This document shows positions 16,373 to 24,739 of a stretch of DNA of 64,000 bases, in pieces (position 1 is the first letter of the stretch; every line of letters begins with the position of its first letter). The notes below the pieces were generated by a model, which worked only from the letters and a program-made list of their open reading frames with translations, ran no database searches and was not told the origin of the DNA. The stretch lies in NCBI GenBank assembly GCA_023436585.1, contig JAEZIN010000028.1, positions 620,001 to 684,000 on the forward strand. Direction: 5' to 3'. The DNA is from Bacillota bacterium. Lineage in GTDB: Bacteria; Bacillota; Clostridia; Christensenellales; Aristaeellaceae. Position numbers and translations under genes: made by a program.

Positions 16373-16954
16373 AATTTCGCATCTGCGGATTCGACCAAAG
16401 GGCTTTCCTGCCATCTGGTTCAATCGTCGCACTACTTGCTGCCGCTCGTACTGCTCGTTTCACCAGCCTCCTCCGCCTCGCTTCATCCGCCACAGGCGGC
16501 GCTTCGGCTACGGAGCCCTTTTGAAACCTTCGGGGGCCATTTCTGAATAGCGTTGCAATTATGGCACATGGTTAAGAAGATGTTTCGCATCTGCGGATAC
16601 GGCCAAAGGGCTTTCCTGCCATCTGGTTCAATCGTCGCACTACTCGCTGCCGCTCGTACTGCTCGTTTCACCAGCCTCCTCCGCCTCGCTTCATCCGCCA
16701 CAGGCGGCGCTTCGGCTACGGAGCCCTAGACCTTCGGAGGACATTTTTTAATAATTGTGGTGCAATTATGGCACATGGGTAGGAAGAAATATCGCATCTG
16801 CGGATGCGACCAAAGGGCTTTCCTGCCATCTGGTTCAATCGTCGCACTACTCGCTGCCGCTCGTACTGCTCGTTTCACCAGCCTCCTCCGCCTCGCTTCA
16901 TCCGCCACAGGCGGCGCTTCGGCTACGGAGTTCTGGACCTTCGGAGGCAATTTC
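16373..16954 (+). repeat. Tandem array of three long family A units (A5-A7)
   Basis: Three near-identical units with a 208-base period (ATTTCGC, GTTTCGC and TATCGC at about 16375, 16583 and 16791). Each has the CGCATC-type first hairpin, the TCAATCGTCGCACTAC insert, a CCGCC/GGCGG hairpin and the CCTTCGG end. The linker GCAATTATGGCACATGG sits between units. The array fills the whole space before the next gene. The first hairpin is imperfect in A5 (GATTCG) and A6 (GATACG). Confidence 0.88.
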
Positions 16955-17065
16955 TGAATAGCGGTGCAATTATGGCGCATGGTTAAGAAGTGACTTTCAG
17001 CAGTTCTTGCTTGACGATACGTTTATGCATTGGTAATATATAGAAAAGAAAGGCGGTGCTGTGCC

Positions 17066-17518
17066 ATGATGGGAGTGCGCTTCGTTACGGAAGAGGATTT
17101 TTCAATCGTTCTGGACAAGACGATTGCCATTTTGGGTACGGCTGATTACGTCTTTCATATCGACGGCCTTTGGGTGGATGGGGAGGATAACGATGCGTTC
17201 CCCGACATGGAAGACGGGCCTTATTCCTGGGAAACGCTGCGGGCACCTTTTGATCACCTGGGCAGAGCGTTTGTGTATTTTGCGCGGATCAGAAGATACG
17301 CTCCCGGCGCAAGCATCCTGCCCATGGCAACCCTGGAGGATTATGAAACATGTCTTTGTTCCTTGATCCTTTTGTGCGTGGATATGCGGGAATTTGAGTT
17401 ATACGCCAAGGATGAAAAGGACGTCAAGCGCCTATATGACGCATGCGCGGCCGCCGGGTTTGGGGAGGTGGAGCTGCAGACAGACGAAAACTGCGGCAGA
17501 ACGGGCATGAACGTCTAA
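17066..17518 (+). CDS. Hypothetical cytoplasmic protein
   Basis: About 150 residues from ATG 17066 (a second ATG follows at once), with AAAGGCGG upstream. An acidic, soluble alpha/beta sequence with no signal peptide and no recognised family. Noticeable segments are HIDGLWVDGEDND and FVYFARIRRYAPG. It is isolated between the family A array and a convergent cupin gene. Confidence 0.7.
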   Translation: MMGVRFVTEEDFSIVLDKTIAILGTADYVFHIDGLWVDGEDNDAFPDMEDGPYSWETLRAPFDHLGRAFVYFARIRRYAPGASILPMATLEDYETCLCSLILLCVDMREFELYAKDEKDVKRLYDACAAAGFGEVELQTDENCGRTGMNV

Positions 17519-17534
17519 TAACCGGGCATAGCTT

Positions 17535-18008
17535 CTATTCCCCGTCGTAATAGCCCGCCTCGTCTTCCTTTTTGAAAAACGCGGTATAGTGGCCGCTTGC
17601 CAGTACGCCTACCTTGCCGGAATCCGGGTAGAAGGCGATATCGGCACTGCTGGCCGTATCCACATCCAGGTACACCAGCGTCTGCGTTTCCGATGTGTTT
17701 GTAATCTTGTGGGCGCCTTTTTCATACGGCGGGCAGACAACCACATCTCCGGCATGGATTTCCTTTTCCCCGTCCGGTGTCTTCAGCATGCCCCTGCCGC
17801 TGATGATGTAGAAAACCTCCGTTACGTTCGTGTGGTAATGGTAGGGGTAGTTGGCCTTTTGCGGCGGCAGCTCGTAAAAGGAAACAGAGCAGCCGTTCCC
17901 GGAGCCGCCCAGGACGATATGCTTGAAATACTCATAGGGCTCATGGTCCTGCCTGTGGGCCGCGGGCAGCTTGTCAAGGCTTGTGATGAGAATGCTCTCC
18001 TGCTGCAT
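17535..18008 (-). CDS. Cupin-domain protein
   Basis: 157 residues from ATG 18008 behind GGGAGGGG. A single cupin barrel: motif 1 HYHTNVTEVFYIISGRG gives the metal-binding histidines and glutamate, and motif 2 is AGDVVVCPPYEKGAHKI. Small cupins of this type act as sugar isomerases, dioxygenases or sensory domains. The function is open. It lies downstream of the GyrI-like gene on the same strand, but a terminator separates the two, so it has its own promoter. Confidence 0.88.
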   Translation of the reverse strand: MQQESILITSLDKLPAAHRQDHEPYEYFKHIVLGGSGNGCSVSFYELPPQKANYPYHYHTNVTEVFYIISGRGMLKTPDGEKEIHAGDVVVCPPYEKGAHKITNTSETQTLVYLDVDTASSADIAFYPDSGKVGVLASGHYTAFFKKEDEAGYYDGE

Positions 18009-18030
18009 CAAACCCCTCCCTTTTTATGGA

Positions 18031-18067
18031 AAAAAATGCCGGAGCTCCTGAAAGGAGTCTCCGGCAT
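18031..18067 (-). terminator. Terminator between GyrI-like and cupin genes
   Basis: 9-bp perfect stem ATGCCGGAG/CTCCGGCAT with a further CTCCT/AGGAG pairing inside. A T-run follows on the minus strand. Confidence 0.85.
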
Positions 18068-18070
18068 GAT

Positions 18071-18586
18071 TTACTGTTTCTTTTTGCACGGAATGTAGTA
18101 ATCGAGTATGATCTGCCCTTCCGCGTTGGGCGTGGTGAACCGGGGGCAGTTGTACAGCTCCATGCACCAGGAGAAGCCCTCGCTGATGTAGCCCTTTTCC
18201 TCCATGGCCCTTGAAGTATACTCATGGGCCGGCATACACACATCCGGGGTGGATTCGCCCTGAATCCAGCCCACCGCGGCACTGGAAGGCTCCACGGGGC
18301 GGGATACAAAGCCTTCCTGCGGGACCGGGCAGCCGGGCTTCATCATCATGCCCACGATATAGACAAACGTGTTGTCGCCGCCCTGATAATCCGTCATGAA
18401 CCCGACGTAATCGGGGCACAGGACCCAATCGGTGAGCGCTTCCAGCGCGGTAAATGTCCCGTCGGTGAAGCACTTGTCCCAGAAGGCGGGGATGGGATTC
18501 TCCGGCCCCATTTTCACCTTGATTTCCTTGCCCGCGATGCTCCATGCGCCAAGCTCCCGGATTTCCATTTGTACCAGTTTGGACAT
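18071..18586 (-). CDS. GyrI-like / AraC effector-binding domain protein
   Basis: 171 residues, ATG 18586 behind GAGGGGAAG. The sequence matches the GyrI-like small-molecule-binding fold (SOUL/BmrR effector domain), with no DNA-binding domain attached. Typical segments are VQMEIRELGAWSIAGKE near the start and an EMEEKGYI-type helix before the final strand QIILDYYIPC. Stand-alone members bind hydrophobic drugs or hydrolyse cyclopropanoids. The ligand is unknown. It is first in a same-strand group but has its own terminator. Confidence 0.85.
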   Translation of the reverse strand: MSKLVQMEIRELGAWSIAGKEIKVKMGPENPIPAFWDKCFTDGTFTALEALTDWVLCPDYVGFMTDYQGGDNTFVYIVGMMMKPGCPVPQEGFVSRPVEPSSAAVGWIQGESTPDVCMPAHEYTSRAMEEKGYISEGFSWCMELYNCPRFTTPNAEGQIILDYYIPCKKKQ

Positions 18587-18630
18587 GATACTTCCCCTCG
18601 CTTCCTTCGTACATATATGCGGTGGCTGAT

Positions 18631-19080
18631 TTACTTCATGAGCCGGTGGATGTGGCTTTGCAACAGGGTGACCATGGATTTCAGCTCTTCTTGGGAAGGC
18701 CGCTTTGACTCGTGGTACATTTCCTCCGGCGGCAGCAGCCAGACCGGCCCGCGTTTAGGTGTATCTCCTTTATTCCTGGGAAAAAGGTGCCAGTGGATGT
18801 GGCTGTCGCCGTTGCCCAGCACCTCATAATTCAGTTTTTCGGGGCGGAAGGCCTCATACACGGCCTGTGCCACCAGCACCATTTCCGCTAGGTGCTTTTC
18901 CAGAAAAGCCTTGGGCAGCTGGAAAAGCTCGCTTCTATGCTCCTTGCACAGGAAGAGCGTATATCCGTGAAAATGCTGGTGATCGCCCAGGACCACATAG
19001 CCCGTTTCCAGCTCCGCCACAAAATACGGGTTATTGCCCTGCGCAATGAGCTGGATACGTTCGCAAATGAGGCAGGACAT
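18631..19080 (-). CDS. HIT-family nucleotide hydrolase/transferase
   Basis: 149 residues. The histidine triad is HIHWHLFPR (around residues 94-102), with the conserved NYEVLGN before it and CLICERI at the N-terminus (a possible zinc cysteine pair). HIT proteins hydrolyse dinucleoside polyphosphates or nucleotide-amidates in the cytoplasm. The ATG follows GGAGGAA-like sequence. Same strand as the GNAT gene upstream, 21 bases apart, so probably the last gene of a DUF1622-GNAT-HIT operon. Confidence 0.92.
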   Translation of the reverse strand: MSCLICERIQLIAQGNNPYFVAELETGYVVLGDHQHFHGYTLFLCKEHRSELFQLPKAFLEKHLAEMVLVAQAVYEAFRPEKLNYEVLGNGDSHIHWHLFPRNKGDTPKRGPVWLLPPEEMYHESKRPSQEELKSMVTLLQSHIHRLMK

Positions 19081-19101
19081 ATTTCCTCCAACGGGTCTAC
19101 G

Positions 19102-19719
19102 TCAAGACATTTGATTTAACCATTCATTTGTTAGCAGGCGGTAGACAACCCTGTCCTTAAGACTTCCTTCATGCCAGACGAGTTGCTTGAACTCCGCTTC
19201 CTTGATGAAACCGCATTTTTGCATGACGCGCTCGGAACCGGTGTTCTCTGTAAGGCAGCCCACGGACATGCGCACGACGCCGTCCAAAGTGAACGCGTAG
19301 CTCAGTATGGCTTTGACCGCTTCAGTGGTATAGCCCTTGTTCCAGATGCGGGGGTATGTGAAATAGCCCAGGTCAGCCAGCTTGCCCAAGGGAGTGAAAG
19401 CGGAAACGGTGTATCCGATCTCGCCGATGTGGCCTCCCGTTTGCTTATCCTCCATGCGCAGGAAAACATGGGCGCGGTCAGGCGAGCCGATTTCCTGCAT
19501 GGCAAACTGCAGGTTCACATCCGATTCCTTTATGGAATGCGTTTGAATATCCCGCAAATAACGCATGGCTATGTCATCGGAAAACAATGCGTGATGTGAT
19601 AATAGATCGGCTGAACGGTGATCCCGCAGGATCATCCGCTCCGTCTCAAGGCGTATAAAGCCAGGCAGGCCAGTTTCTCCGTCCGTGCCTGCGCTGTTAT
19701 TCCCGCCTTTGCCGCTCAT
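19102..19719 (-). CDS. GNAT N-acetyltransferase, RimJ/RimL-like
   Basis: 205 residues from ATG 19719, preceded by GGAGGG; the longer frame upstream lies inside the previous gene and is rejected. The fold runs from ETERMILRDH near residue 30 to WNKGYTTEAVKAIL, the acetyl-CoA pyrophosphate loop, and SERVMQKCGFIKEAEF. It acetylates an amine on a protein N-terminus or small molecule. The start is two bases after the stop of the DUF1622 gene, so the pair is translationally coupled. Confidence 0.92.
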   Translation of the reverse strand: MSGKGGNNSAGTDGETGLPGFIRLETERMILRDHRSADLLSHHALFSDDIAMRYLRDIQTHSIKESDVNLQFAMQEIGSPDRAHVFLRMEDKQTGGHIGEIGYTVSAFTPLGKLADLGYFTYPRIWNKGYTTEAVKAILSYAFTLDGVVRMSVGCLTENTGSERVMQKCGFIKEAEFKQLVWHEGSLKDRVVYRLLTNEWLNQMS

Positions 19720-19721
19720 CT

Positions 19722-20084
19722 TTACTTTCCCTCCACCGGATGGGTGGTGCTGGGCTCCAGGCACCTTTCGTAACGGTCTTCCTCGTTTTTGATCTCCCAG
19801 TGCAATAGGACGGTCAGCAGGCCGCGCAGGAGGATGATGGCGCCCAAGATGGCCAGCTCGTTCCATTCCCGTACGATAACGGTACGCAGCACCTCGCCGC
19901 CCAGCTTGAATTCCAGACCCAGCGCGATGCCCTGTGCCAGTCGCAGGCGGATGTGCGGATCCTTTTTAAAATAACCGATAACGCCTTTCACGGCGGTCAA
20001 AAGCACCACCAGGATGCCTGCGCTTTCCACCAAAAGGATGCCGGCTTCTGCAATGATATGTACCGCTTTTTCAAGCCATTCCAT
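19722..20084 (-). CDS. DUF1622 membrane protein
   Basis: 120 residues from ATG 20084 behind GGAGG. It has two or three membrane segments: AGILLVESAGILVVLLTAV near the start and NELAILGAIILLRGLLTVLL near the end. Between them is a conserved arginine-rich loop, RLRLAQGIALGLEFKLGGEV, typical of DUF1622. The role is unknown. It is the first gene of a probable operon with the GNAT and HIT genes, and its upstream region contains a conspicuous double palindrome. Confidence 0.85.
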   Translation of the reverse strand: MEWLEKAVHIIAEAGILLVESAGILVVLLTAVKGVIGYFKKDPHIRLRLAQGIALGLEFKLGGEVLRTVIVREWNELAILGAIILLRGLLTVLLHWEIKNEEDRYERCLEPSTTHPVEGK

Positions 20085-20097
20085 GTAAGAACCTCCA

Positions 20098-20147
20098 CGT
20101 GCAATTGTTTTATATGTATCATACATGATTTTGTGTGAAATTGCACG
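20098..20147 (-). promoter_or_regulatory. Nested palindromes between DUF1622 and hemW
   Basis: Outer arms CGTGCAATT (20098-20106) and AATTGCACG (20139-20147) enclose a 13-base palindrome ATGTATCATACAT (20114-20126). The region lies directly upstream of DUF1622 and between divergent genes, so operator or cruciform roles are possible. The outer arms recur at 28194-28238. Confidence 0.5.
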
Positions 20148-20235
20148 CGTTTTTTGGCACAACGCACATGGATATGTATGGTGAACGGTGTATGGCCATG
20201 GTACAATAGGGGAAACGGAAAGGAGGCGCGCTGCG

Positions 20236-21393
20236 GTGAAAACATTGGAAGTATATGTGCATATCCCCTTTTGCAGGCGCAAATGCCTCTATTGCGATTT
20301 TGCCTCCTGCGCGGGGCGGGAGGATCAAATGGAGCCCTATGCAAGCGCCCTGAAGCGGGAGATAGGAATGCGGGCCAAGGAATATGGCCCCGCGGCCGTT
20401 TCCACTCTGTATATCGGCGGCGGCACGCCCTCGCTGATGCCCCCCGCCCTGATGGCGGATGTGCTGGAATGCCTGTATGATTCCTTTGCGCCTGTGGCTG
20501 ACGCGGAGATCACTTGCGAGGCAAACCCGGGAACATTGACGGTGGATTTTTTGCGGACGCTCAAGCGTCATCGCGTGAACAGACTGTCGCTGGGCGTGCA
20601 GGCCCGGCAGGAGAAGCATTTAACATCGCTGGGGCGCATCCACCGCTGGGATGAGGTGGAGGAATCCGTACGCATAATCAGGGAAGCGGGCTTTGTAAAC
20701 CTGAACATCGACCTGATGTTCGGCCTGCCCAGCCAGACGCTTGCCGACTGGCGGGAATCGCTGAAGGCGATATTGGCTTTTTCCCCGGAGCATGTATCCT
20801 GCTATGGGCTGATCCTGGAGGAAGGCACGCCGATGTTTGAAATGGCGGAAAAAGGCGCGCTCTCCTTCCCGAACGAAGGCACAGAGCGGGCCATGTACAA
20901 CGAGGCGCGGAGGATATTGAAAACAGCCGGGCTTATGCCCTATGAGATATCAAACTTTGCGCGAAAAGGCTTTGCATGCCGCCATAACCTGGGCTATTGG
21001 CAGGGTGTGCCTTACCTGGGCTTTGGCGTGGCCGCCCACAGCCGCATGGATTGCGGCAGCCAAAAAGGCGCGTATGCACGGTTTGGAAATGCACGCAGCC
21101 TCGATACTTATTTGAAAAGCATGGACGTGGGCGAGATTCCCGTGGAGGAATACAGTCTCATTGGGCCACGAGAAGCGGAATTCGAAACGCTGATGCTGGG
21201 GCTTCGCGTTTTGGACGGCGTGCGGGAGGATGATTTTCTCATTAGGCACGGGAGATCAATGAAAGAGGCCTTTGGCGAGAAAATTGATACCCTTATCCAA
21301 AAGGGATTGCTGAAATACGCAAACGGGAGCCTGCGGCTGACCCGCCGGGGCATGGATGTTCAAAACGCAGTTTTGGTGGACCTAATGGATTGA
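20236..21393 (+). CDS. hemW: HemW-like radical SAM protein
   Basis: 385 residues from GTG 20236 with AAAGGAGG nine bases before; an in-frame ATG at 20188 lies before the binding site and is less likely. The radical SAM cluster motif CRRKCLYCDF is at residues 17-26, followed by YIGGGTPS, LSLGVQA, DLMFGLPSQT and the HNLGYW box characteristic of HemW. HemW is a haem chaperone related to oxygen-independent coproporphyrinogen oxidase but without its activity. The C-terminal HemN domain is present. It is monocistronic. Confidence 0.93.
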   Translation: MKTLEVYVHIPFCRRKCLYCDFASCAGREDQMEPYASALKREIGMRAKEYGPAAVSTLYIGGGTPSLMPPALMADVLECLYDSFAPVADAEITCEANPGTLTVDFLRTLKRHRVNRLSLGVQARQEKHLTSLGRIHRWDEVEESVRIIREAGFVNLNIDLMFGLPSQTLADWRESLKAILAFSPEHVSCYGLILEEGTPMFEMAEKGALSFPNEGTERAMYNEARRILKTAGLMPYEISNFARKGFACRHNLGYWQGVPYLGFGVAAHSRMDCGSQKGAYARFGNARSLDTYLKSMDVGEIPVEEYSLIGPREAEFETLMLGLRVLDGVREDDFLIRHGRSMKEAFGEKIDTLIQKGLLKYANGSLRLTRRGMDVQNAVLVDLMD

Positions 21394-21425
21394 AGGCTTT
21401 CTGCAGGAGCCACATCCTCTGCTTT

Positions 21426-21695
21426 TCAGGCGGCATTTCTTTTGAACAGTATGGTACCTATAAGGATAAGGATCACTCCGGCGGCCGCCAGCGGCACGCG
21501 GCTACGTACCAGGCCGACTTGGATGGATTGGCCAGCGGTGAGCGCGCTGCTTAAACCGGATGCGTTAAACGTGTCGATGGCCCAATCGGTGAGCCCGCCG
21601 GGCAGATCGTGGGACAGAACCTCGTAGAAGCCGTACAGGCCCGCTGCCAGCGCCAAAACGCCCGCGAGAATTAGGATAATACCAAAACCTTTCAT
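21426..21695 (-). CDS. Small two-helix membrane protein
   Basis: 89 residues from ATG 21695 behind AAGGGG. Two transmembrane helices (IILILAGVLALAAGLYGF and PLAAAGVILILIGTILF) flank an outside loop. DUF3185-like small proteins look similar, but the assignment is weak. It is convergent with hemW. Confidence 0.75.
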   Translation of the reverse strand: MKGFGIILILAGVLALAAGLYGFYEVLSHDLPGGLTDWAIDTFNASGLSSALTAGQSIQVGLVRSRVPLAAAGVILILIGTILFKRNAA

Positions 21696-21783
21696 GCGAA
21701 AATCCCCTTCTTTGATGACTTTTTCCATGGTGCGCCGTATATGACGGCAATACAGTATATGTAATGACATGTATAAACAATTC

Positions 21784-21860
21784 CCGCTATGCCCAGCGCT
21801 ATTCTTTTCCGGCACGGATGGCTGTCCGGAAAAGGTGAATCGGGTATAGCGGCGTTTTTT
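21784..21860 (+). terminator. Large two-part hairpin with T-run before LDT gene
   Basis: Outer stem CCGCTAT/ATAGCGG, extended inward to 11 pairs. Inner stem CTTTTCCGG/CCGGAAAAG. TTTTTT follows at 21855-21860. It sits 43 bases before the L,D-transpeptidase start, with no same-strand gene just upstream, so it could be a leader attenuator rather than a gene-end terminator. Confidence 0.6.
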
Positions 21861-21902
21861 CATGCATAGAATGGGGCATTCCCGGCTAAAGGAGGCGGCG
21901 GC

Positions 21903-22583
21903 ATGCGCCTTGCGGCCCTCATCTGCCTGGTGCTTGCGCTGGTTTTTGCACTGTTCGCATTGGATCCAGAGGCACAGGCCAACCCCGCTGCTGCGGCACC
22001 ACAGGAAAAGTGGATCCATATTGATCTGGTGAAAAAGGCGCTGACACTGTATGAAGGAACGCTGGTGGTAAAGACATACGCCATTGCGTCCGGAACAGCG
22101 GACAATCCATCCCCTATCGGGACCTGGCGGGTGGTAAACCGCTTCTCCAGCAAAATGTCGGGCTTTGGCACACGGTTCCTGGGCTTGAATGTGCCTTGGG
22201 GGCAGTTTGGAATCCATGGAACCAACAAACCGGGTTCCATTGGCACCAACGCCTCCCATGGCTGCATCCGCATGTACGTGAAATCGGCGGAAGAGCTATA
22301 CCGCCTGGTGCCCAACGGCGCCAAGGTGGTCATAGAGGGCGGCCCTTACGGCGCGCTGGACAGCTATCTGCCGGTTCTTGTGCCGGGAGACCGCTCCAGC
22401 CATGTGCGGGAGGTGCAGCAGCGGCTGAACACCATGGGCTTTTCCACAGGAAATCCGGACGGCGTATACGGCGCAGGGACCAGCCGGGCGGTGCTGCAAG
22501 CCAGGGAAGCGTTCAAGCTGCCGCGTGTGGACCGGGTGGATACAGCTTTATACGACGCGCTGGGGATTATTTTGTTCGAGTAA
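21903..22583 (+). CDS. L,D-transpeptidase (YkuD) with peptidoglycan-binding domain
   Basis: 226 residues, ATG after GGAGG. A signal peptide or N-terminal anchor ends near AQA (residue 26). The YkuD catalytic domain (about 35-150) contains HGTN and the active-site motif SHGCIRM with the nucleophile cysteine. A PG_binding_1 domain follows (VREVQQRLNTMGFSTGNPDG). It makes 3-3 cross-links or attaches proteins in the cell wall, possibly the spore cortex given the adjacent spoIIIA operon. The next gene starts 117 bases downstream. Confidence 0.95.
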   Translation: MRLAALICLVLALVFALFALDPEAQANPAAAAPQEKWIHIDLVKKALTLYEGTLVVKTYAIASGTADNPSPIGTWRVVNRFSSKMSGFGTRFLGLNVPWGQFGIHGTNKPGSIGTNASHGCIRMYVKSAEELYRLVPNGAKVVIEGGPYGALDSYLPVLVPGDRSSHVREVQQRLNTMGFSTGNPDGVYGAGTSRAVLQAREAFKLPRVDRVDTALYDALGIILFE

Positions 22584-22700
22584 ATTCCATTACATTACTG
22601 AATATGTGCATGAAAAGACACTTCATTTTCAAGGACAGCGCCTTGTCGGTACGCCTCAAGGTATAACCTCCACGGGAAAATCATAGGGATTGGCGGAGGG

Positions 22701-23606
22701 ATGACCATGGACTGGAAGGAAGCGGCGGCCTATCTGGGCGCCTGCTTGCCGGAGAAGCTGGCCCGCGCGCTGGAGGAGGCAGGGCCCCTCAGGGAGATAC
22801 GTATCCGGGCGGATCAGGCGGTGAGCCTTAGGGCCGAGTCCGGCATCGAAAAAACATCCTTCGTTCCCAACGGGGAACAGGTGACGGAGATGGCCGAGGC
22901 GCTTTGCGAGCATGCGCTGTACGCCAGGGCGGAGGAGATGCGCCAGGGGTTTGTGACGCTAAAGGGTGGGCACCGCATGGGGCTTTGCGGCCGGGTGCTT
23001 ACCCAGGGCAATCAGGTGAGGGCGCTTCGTGACATCGCCTCCCTGTGCATACGCATCGCCGGGGAGCATCCGGGGTCGGCGGATGAGGTGGTAAGGCGCT
23101 TGTATCCGGAAGGAACCCTGGCAAGCATGCTGATCATCGGTTCGCCGGGGGCCGGGAAAACGACGCTTTTGCGGGACGCCTGCCGCCAATTATCCGACGG
23201 GGCGCCGGGCCGGGAGCCTGTGGCGGCCTGCCTGATTGATGAACGGGGGGAGCTGGCCGCCTGCGTCCACGGCGTGCCGCAATTGAAGGTGGGACGGAAT
23301 ACCGATGTGCTGGACGGGTGCCCGAAATCCGTAGGGATGCAGTGGCTTTTGCGCTCCATGGCGCCGGGATGCCTGGTGACCGATGAATTGGGTGGAGAGG
23401 AGGATGCGTTGGCGGTGCTGGAAGCCGTGCGCTGCGGCGTGCCGGTGTTGACCAGCGTGCACGGGCAAAGCCTGAACCAGGCGATGGAGCGGCCCGCGCT
23501 CAAGACGCTGATGCGGGAAAAGGTGTTTGGCCTGTATGTGATATTGGACAGGGGCGTGCCGGGGCGGATTGCCGCCTTCCACGGCTCCTGCGTAAATACC
23601 GTATGA
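22701..23606 (+). CDS. spoIIIAA: Stage III sporulation protein AA
   Basis: 301 residues; a RecA-like/secretion-type ATPase with Walker A GSPGAGKTTLLRD (near residue 147) and a Walker B region in LVTDELGGEED. It powers the SpoIIIA-SpoIIQ channel (feeding tube) between mother cell and forespore. GGAGGG lies directly before the ATG. First gene of the complete AA-AH operon; its stop overlaps the start of AB by 4 bases. Sigma-E control is expected from the family, but no convincing sigma-E promoter was found. Confidence 0.97.
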   Translation: MTMDWKEAAAYLGACLPEKLARALEEAGPLREIRIRADQAVSLRAESGIEKTSFVPNGEQVTEMAEALCEHALYARAEEMRQGFVTLKGGHRMGLCGRVLTQGNQVRALRDIASLCIRIAGEHPGSADEVVRRLYPEGTLASMLIIGSPGAGKTTLLRDACRQLSDGAPGREPVAACLIDERGELAACVHGVPQLKVGRNTDVLDGCPKSVGMQWLLRSMAPGCLVTDELGGEEDALAVLEAVRCGVPVLTSVHGQSLNQAMERPALKTLMREKVFGLYVILDRGVPGRIAAFHGSCVNTV

Positions 23607-24094
23607 TCCGCCTGGTATGTGCCCTGATGGCAGCGGGGGCCTGTGTGCTGCTGGGCATGGATGCGTCGAGCAGGCTGAAACGGCGTGTGGATATCCTGGC
23701 CGCATGGATACGCGCGCTGGAAATGATGGACCTGAAGCTTCTGCACGACGGGATTCCCTTGAGGGAGGTGGTCCTGCAGGAGGGGGATGGGGAAATTGCC
23801 AAAAGGCTGGCTGCTTTTTCTCGCGCGCTCCAGGACAACCCGCGCATGACGACGGCGCAGGCATGGCAGGCGTCGGGGAAAAGCCAGGATACGAAGGAGG
23901 AAAAGGTGCTGGCCGCCTGCTTTTCCGCGCTGGGTACAGGCGTGTTGGAAAAGCGCAGGACAGCCATTGCCCAAACCATAGAGCAGCTGAAGGTGCTCAA
24001 AAAAGAGGCTGAGGAAAAGGCACTGAAGGATTGCAAGCTCTACCGCAGCCTGGGGCTGGCCGCGGGCGCGGCGCTGCTTCTCCTACTTTTATAA
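23603..24094 (+). CDS. spoIIIAB: Stage III sporulation protein AB
   Basis: 163 residues with a membrane helix at each end (LVCALMAAGACVLLGMD and GLAAGAALLLLLL) and a helical middle like the GspF domain of type II secretion. It is a mother-cell membrane part of the SpoIIIA complex. The ATG overlaps the spoIIIAA stop. Confidence 0.95.
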   Translation: MIRLVCALMAAGACVLLGMDASSRLKRRVDILAAWIRALEMMDLKLLHDGIPLREVVLQEGDGEIAKRLAAFSRALQDNPRMTTAQAWQASGKSQDTKEEKVLAACFSALGTGVLEKRRTAIAQTIEQLKVLKKEAEEKALKDCKLYRSLGLAAGAALLLLLL

Positions 24095-24122
24095 AGCATC
24101 AAGGAAGGAAAGGGCAAATCAA

Positions 24123-24320
24123 ATGCAGGTAGAACTGCTTTTCAAAATAGCCGGCATCGGGATCATGGTGTCGGTGATCAGTCAAATCCTGTCCCGTACC
24201 GGCCGGGAGGATATGGCCATGCTGACCACGGTGGCGGGGCTGGTAATTGTGCTGCTGATGGTGGTTAACCTAGTGGCCGAGCTGTTCGCCAATGTTAAAA
24301 GCATTTTTCAATTGTACTGA
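24123..24320 (+). CDS. spoIIIAC: Stage III sporulation protein AC
   Basis: 65 residues, two transmembrane helices (IAGIGIMVSVISQILSRTG and the TVAGLVIVLLMVVNLV segment). The length and the RTGREDMA turn are typical of SpoIIIAC. It is a membrane component of the engulfed-forespore channel. GGAAGG-type binding site upstream, 28 bases after AB. Confidence 0.96.
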   Translation: MQVELLFKIAGIGIMVSVISQILSRTGREDMAMLTTVAGLVIVLLMVVNLVAELFANVKSIFQLY

Positions 24321-24352
24321 ATGCACCTAATGATGCGTTGGAGCGTGTGCCT

Positions 24353-24739
24353 ATGGAGATCCTGCAGATCGCCGGCCTGGGGGTGGCGGCGGCACTCCTG
24401 GCCATGGTGGTCCGTGGGACCAGGCCGGAAATTGCGTCACTGATCGCCATGGCGGCGGGCGCGCTGGTATTTTTCCTGGCGATCAGCCGCCTGCAGGCCG
24501 TAGTGGCGGTGATGGAGCAGCTTGTGCAAAAGGCGGGCCTGGCCCAGGATTACCTCAAGGTCCTTTTAAAGGTGGTGGGAGTGGCCTACGTTTCGGAGTT
24601 TGCCGCCCAGACATGCCGGGACGCGGGCGAGGACAGCCTTGCTGCCAAAGTGGAGATGGGCGGCAAGGTGCTTGTTCTTGCCATGGCATCCCCCATCATC
24701 GTGGCACTGGTGGAGCTGGTGCTGGAGGTGGTGCCGTGA
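24353..24739 (+). CDS. spoIIIAD: Stage III sporulation protein AD
   Basis: 128 residues from ATG 24353; GGAG lies 9 bases before, inside the longer TTG-started frame at 24338. Three or four membrane helices. The YVSEFAAQTCRDAGEDSLAAKVEMGGKVLVL region is typical of the family. It is a SpoIIIA membrane component. The stop overlaps the GTG start of AE. Confidence 0.95.
   Translation: MEILQIAGLGVAAALLAMVVRGTRPEIASLIAMAAGALVFFLAISRLQAVVAVMEQLVQKAGLAQDYLKVLLKVVGVAYVSEFAAQTCRDAGEDSLAAKVEMGGKVLVLAMASPIIVALVELVLEVVP

Noticed and set aside
16373..16954. CRISPR-like tandem repetition
   Set aside because: The units are 208 bases, wholly repeated, with no short direct repeats and unique spacers and no cas genes.
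16161..16980. Repeated minus-strand frames with ADEARRRRLVKR-like translations
   Set aside because: They are translations of the family A insert in several copies, without ribosome binding sites, and begin and end with the repeat.
22655..22692. Sigma-E promoter for spoIIIA (GGTATAAC, 14 bases, CATAGGGA)
   Set aside because: The implied start would fall within the ribosome binding site, and the boxes match poorly.
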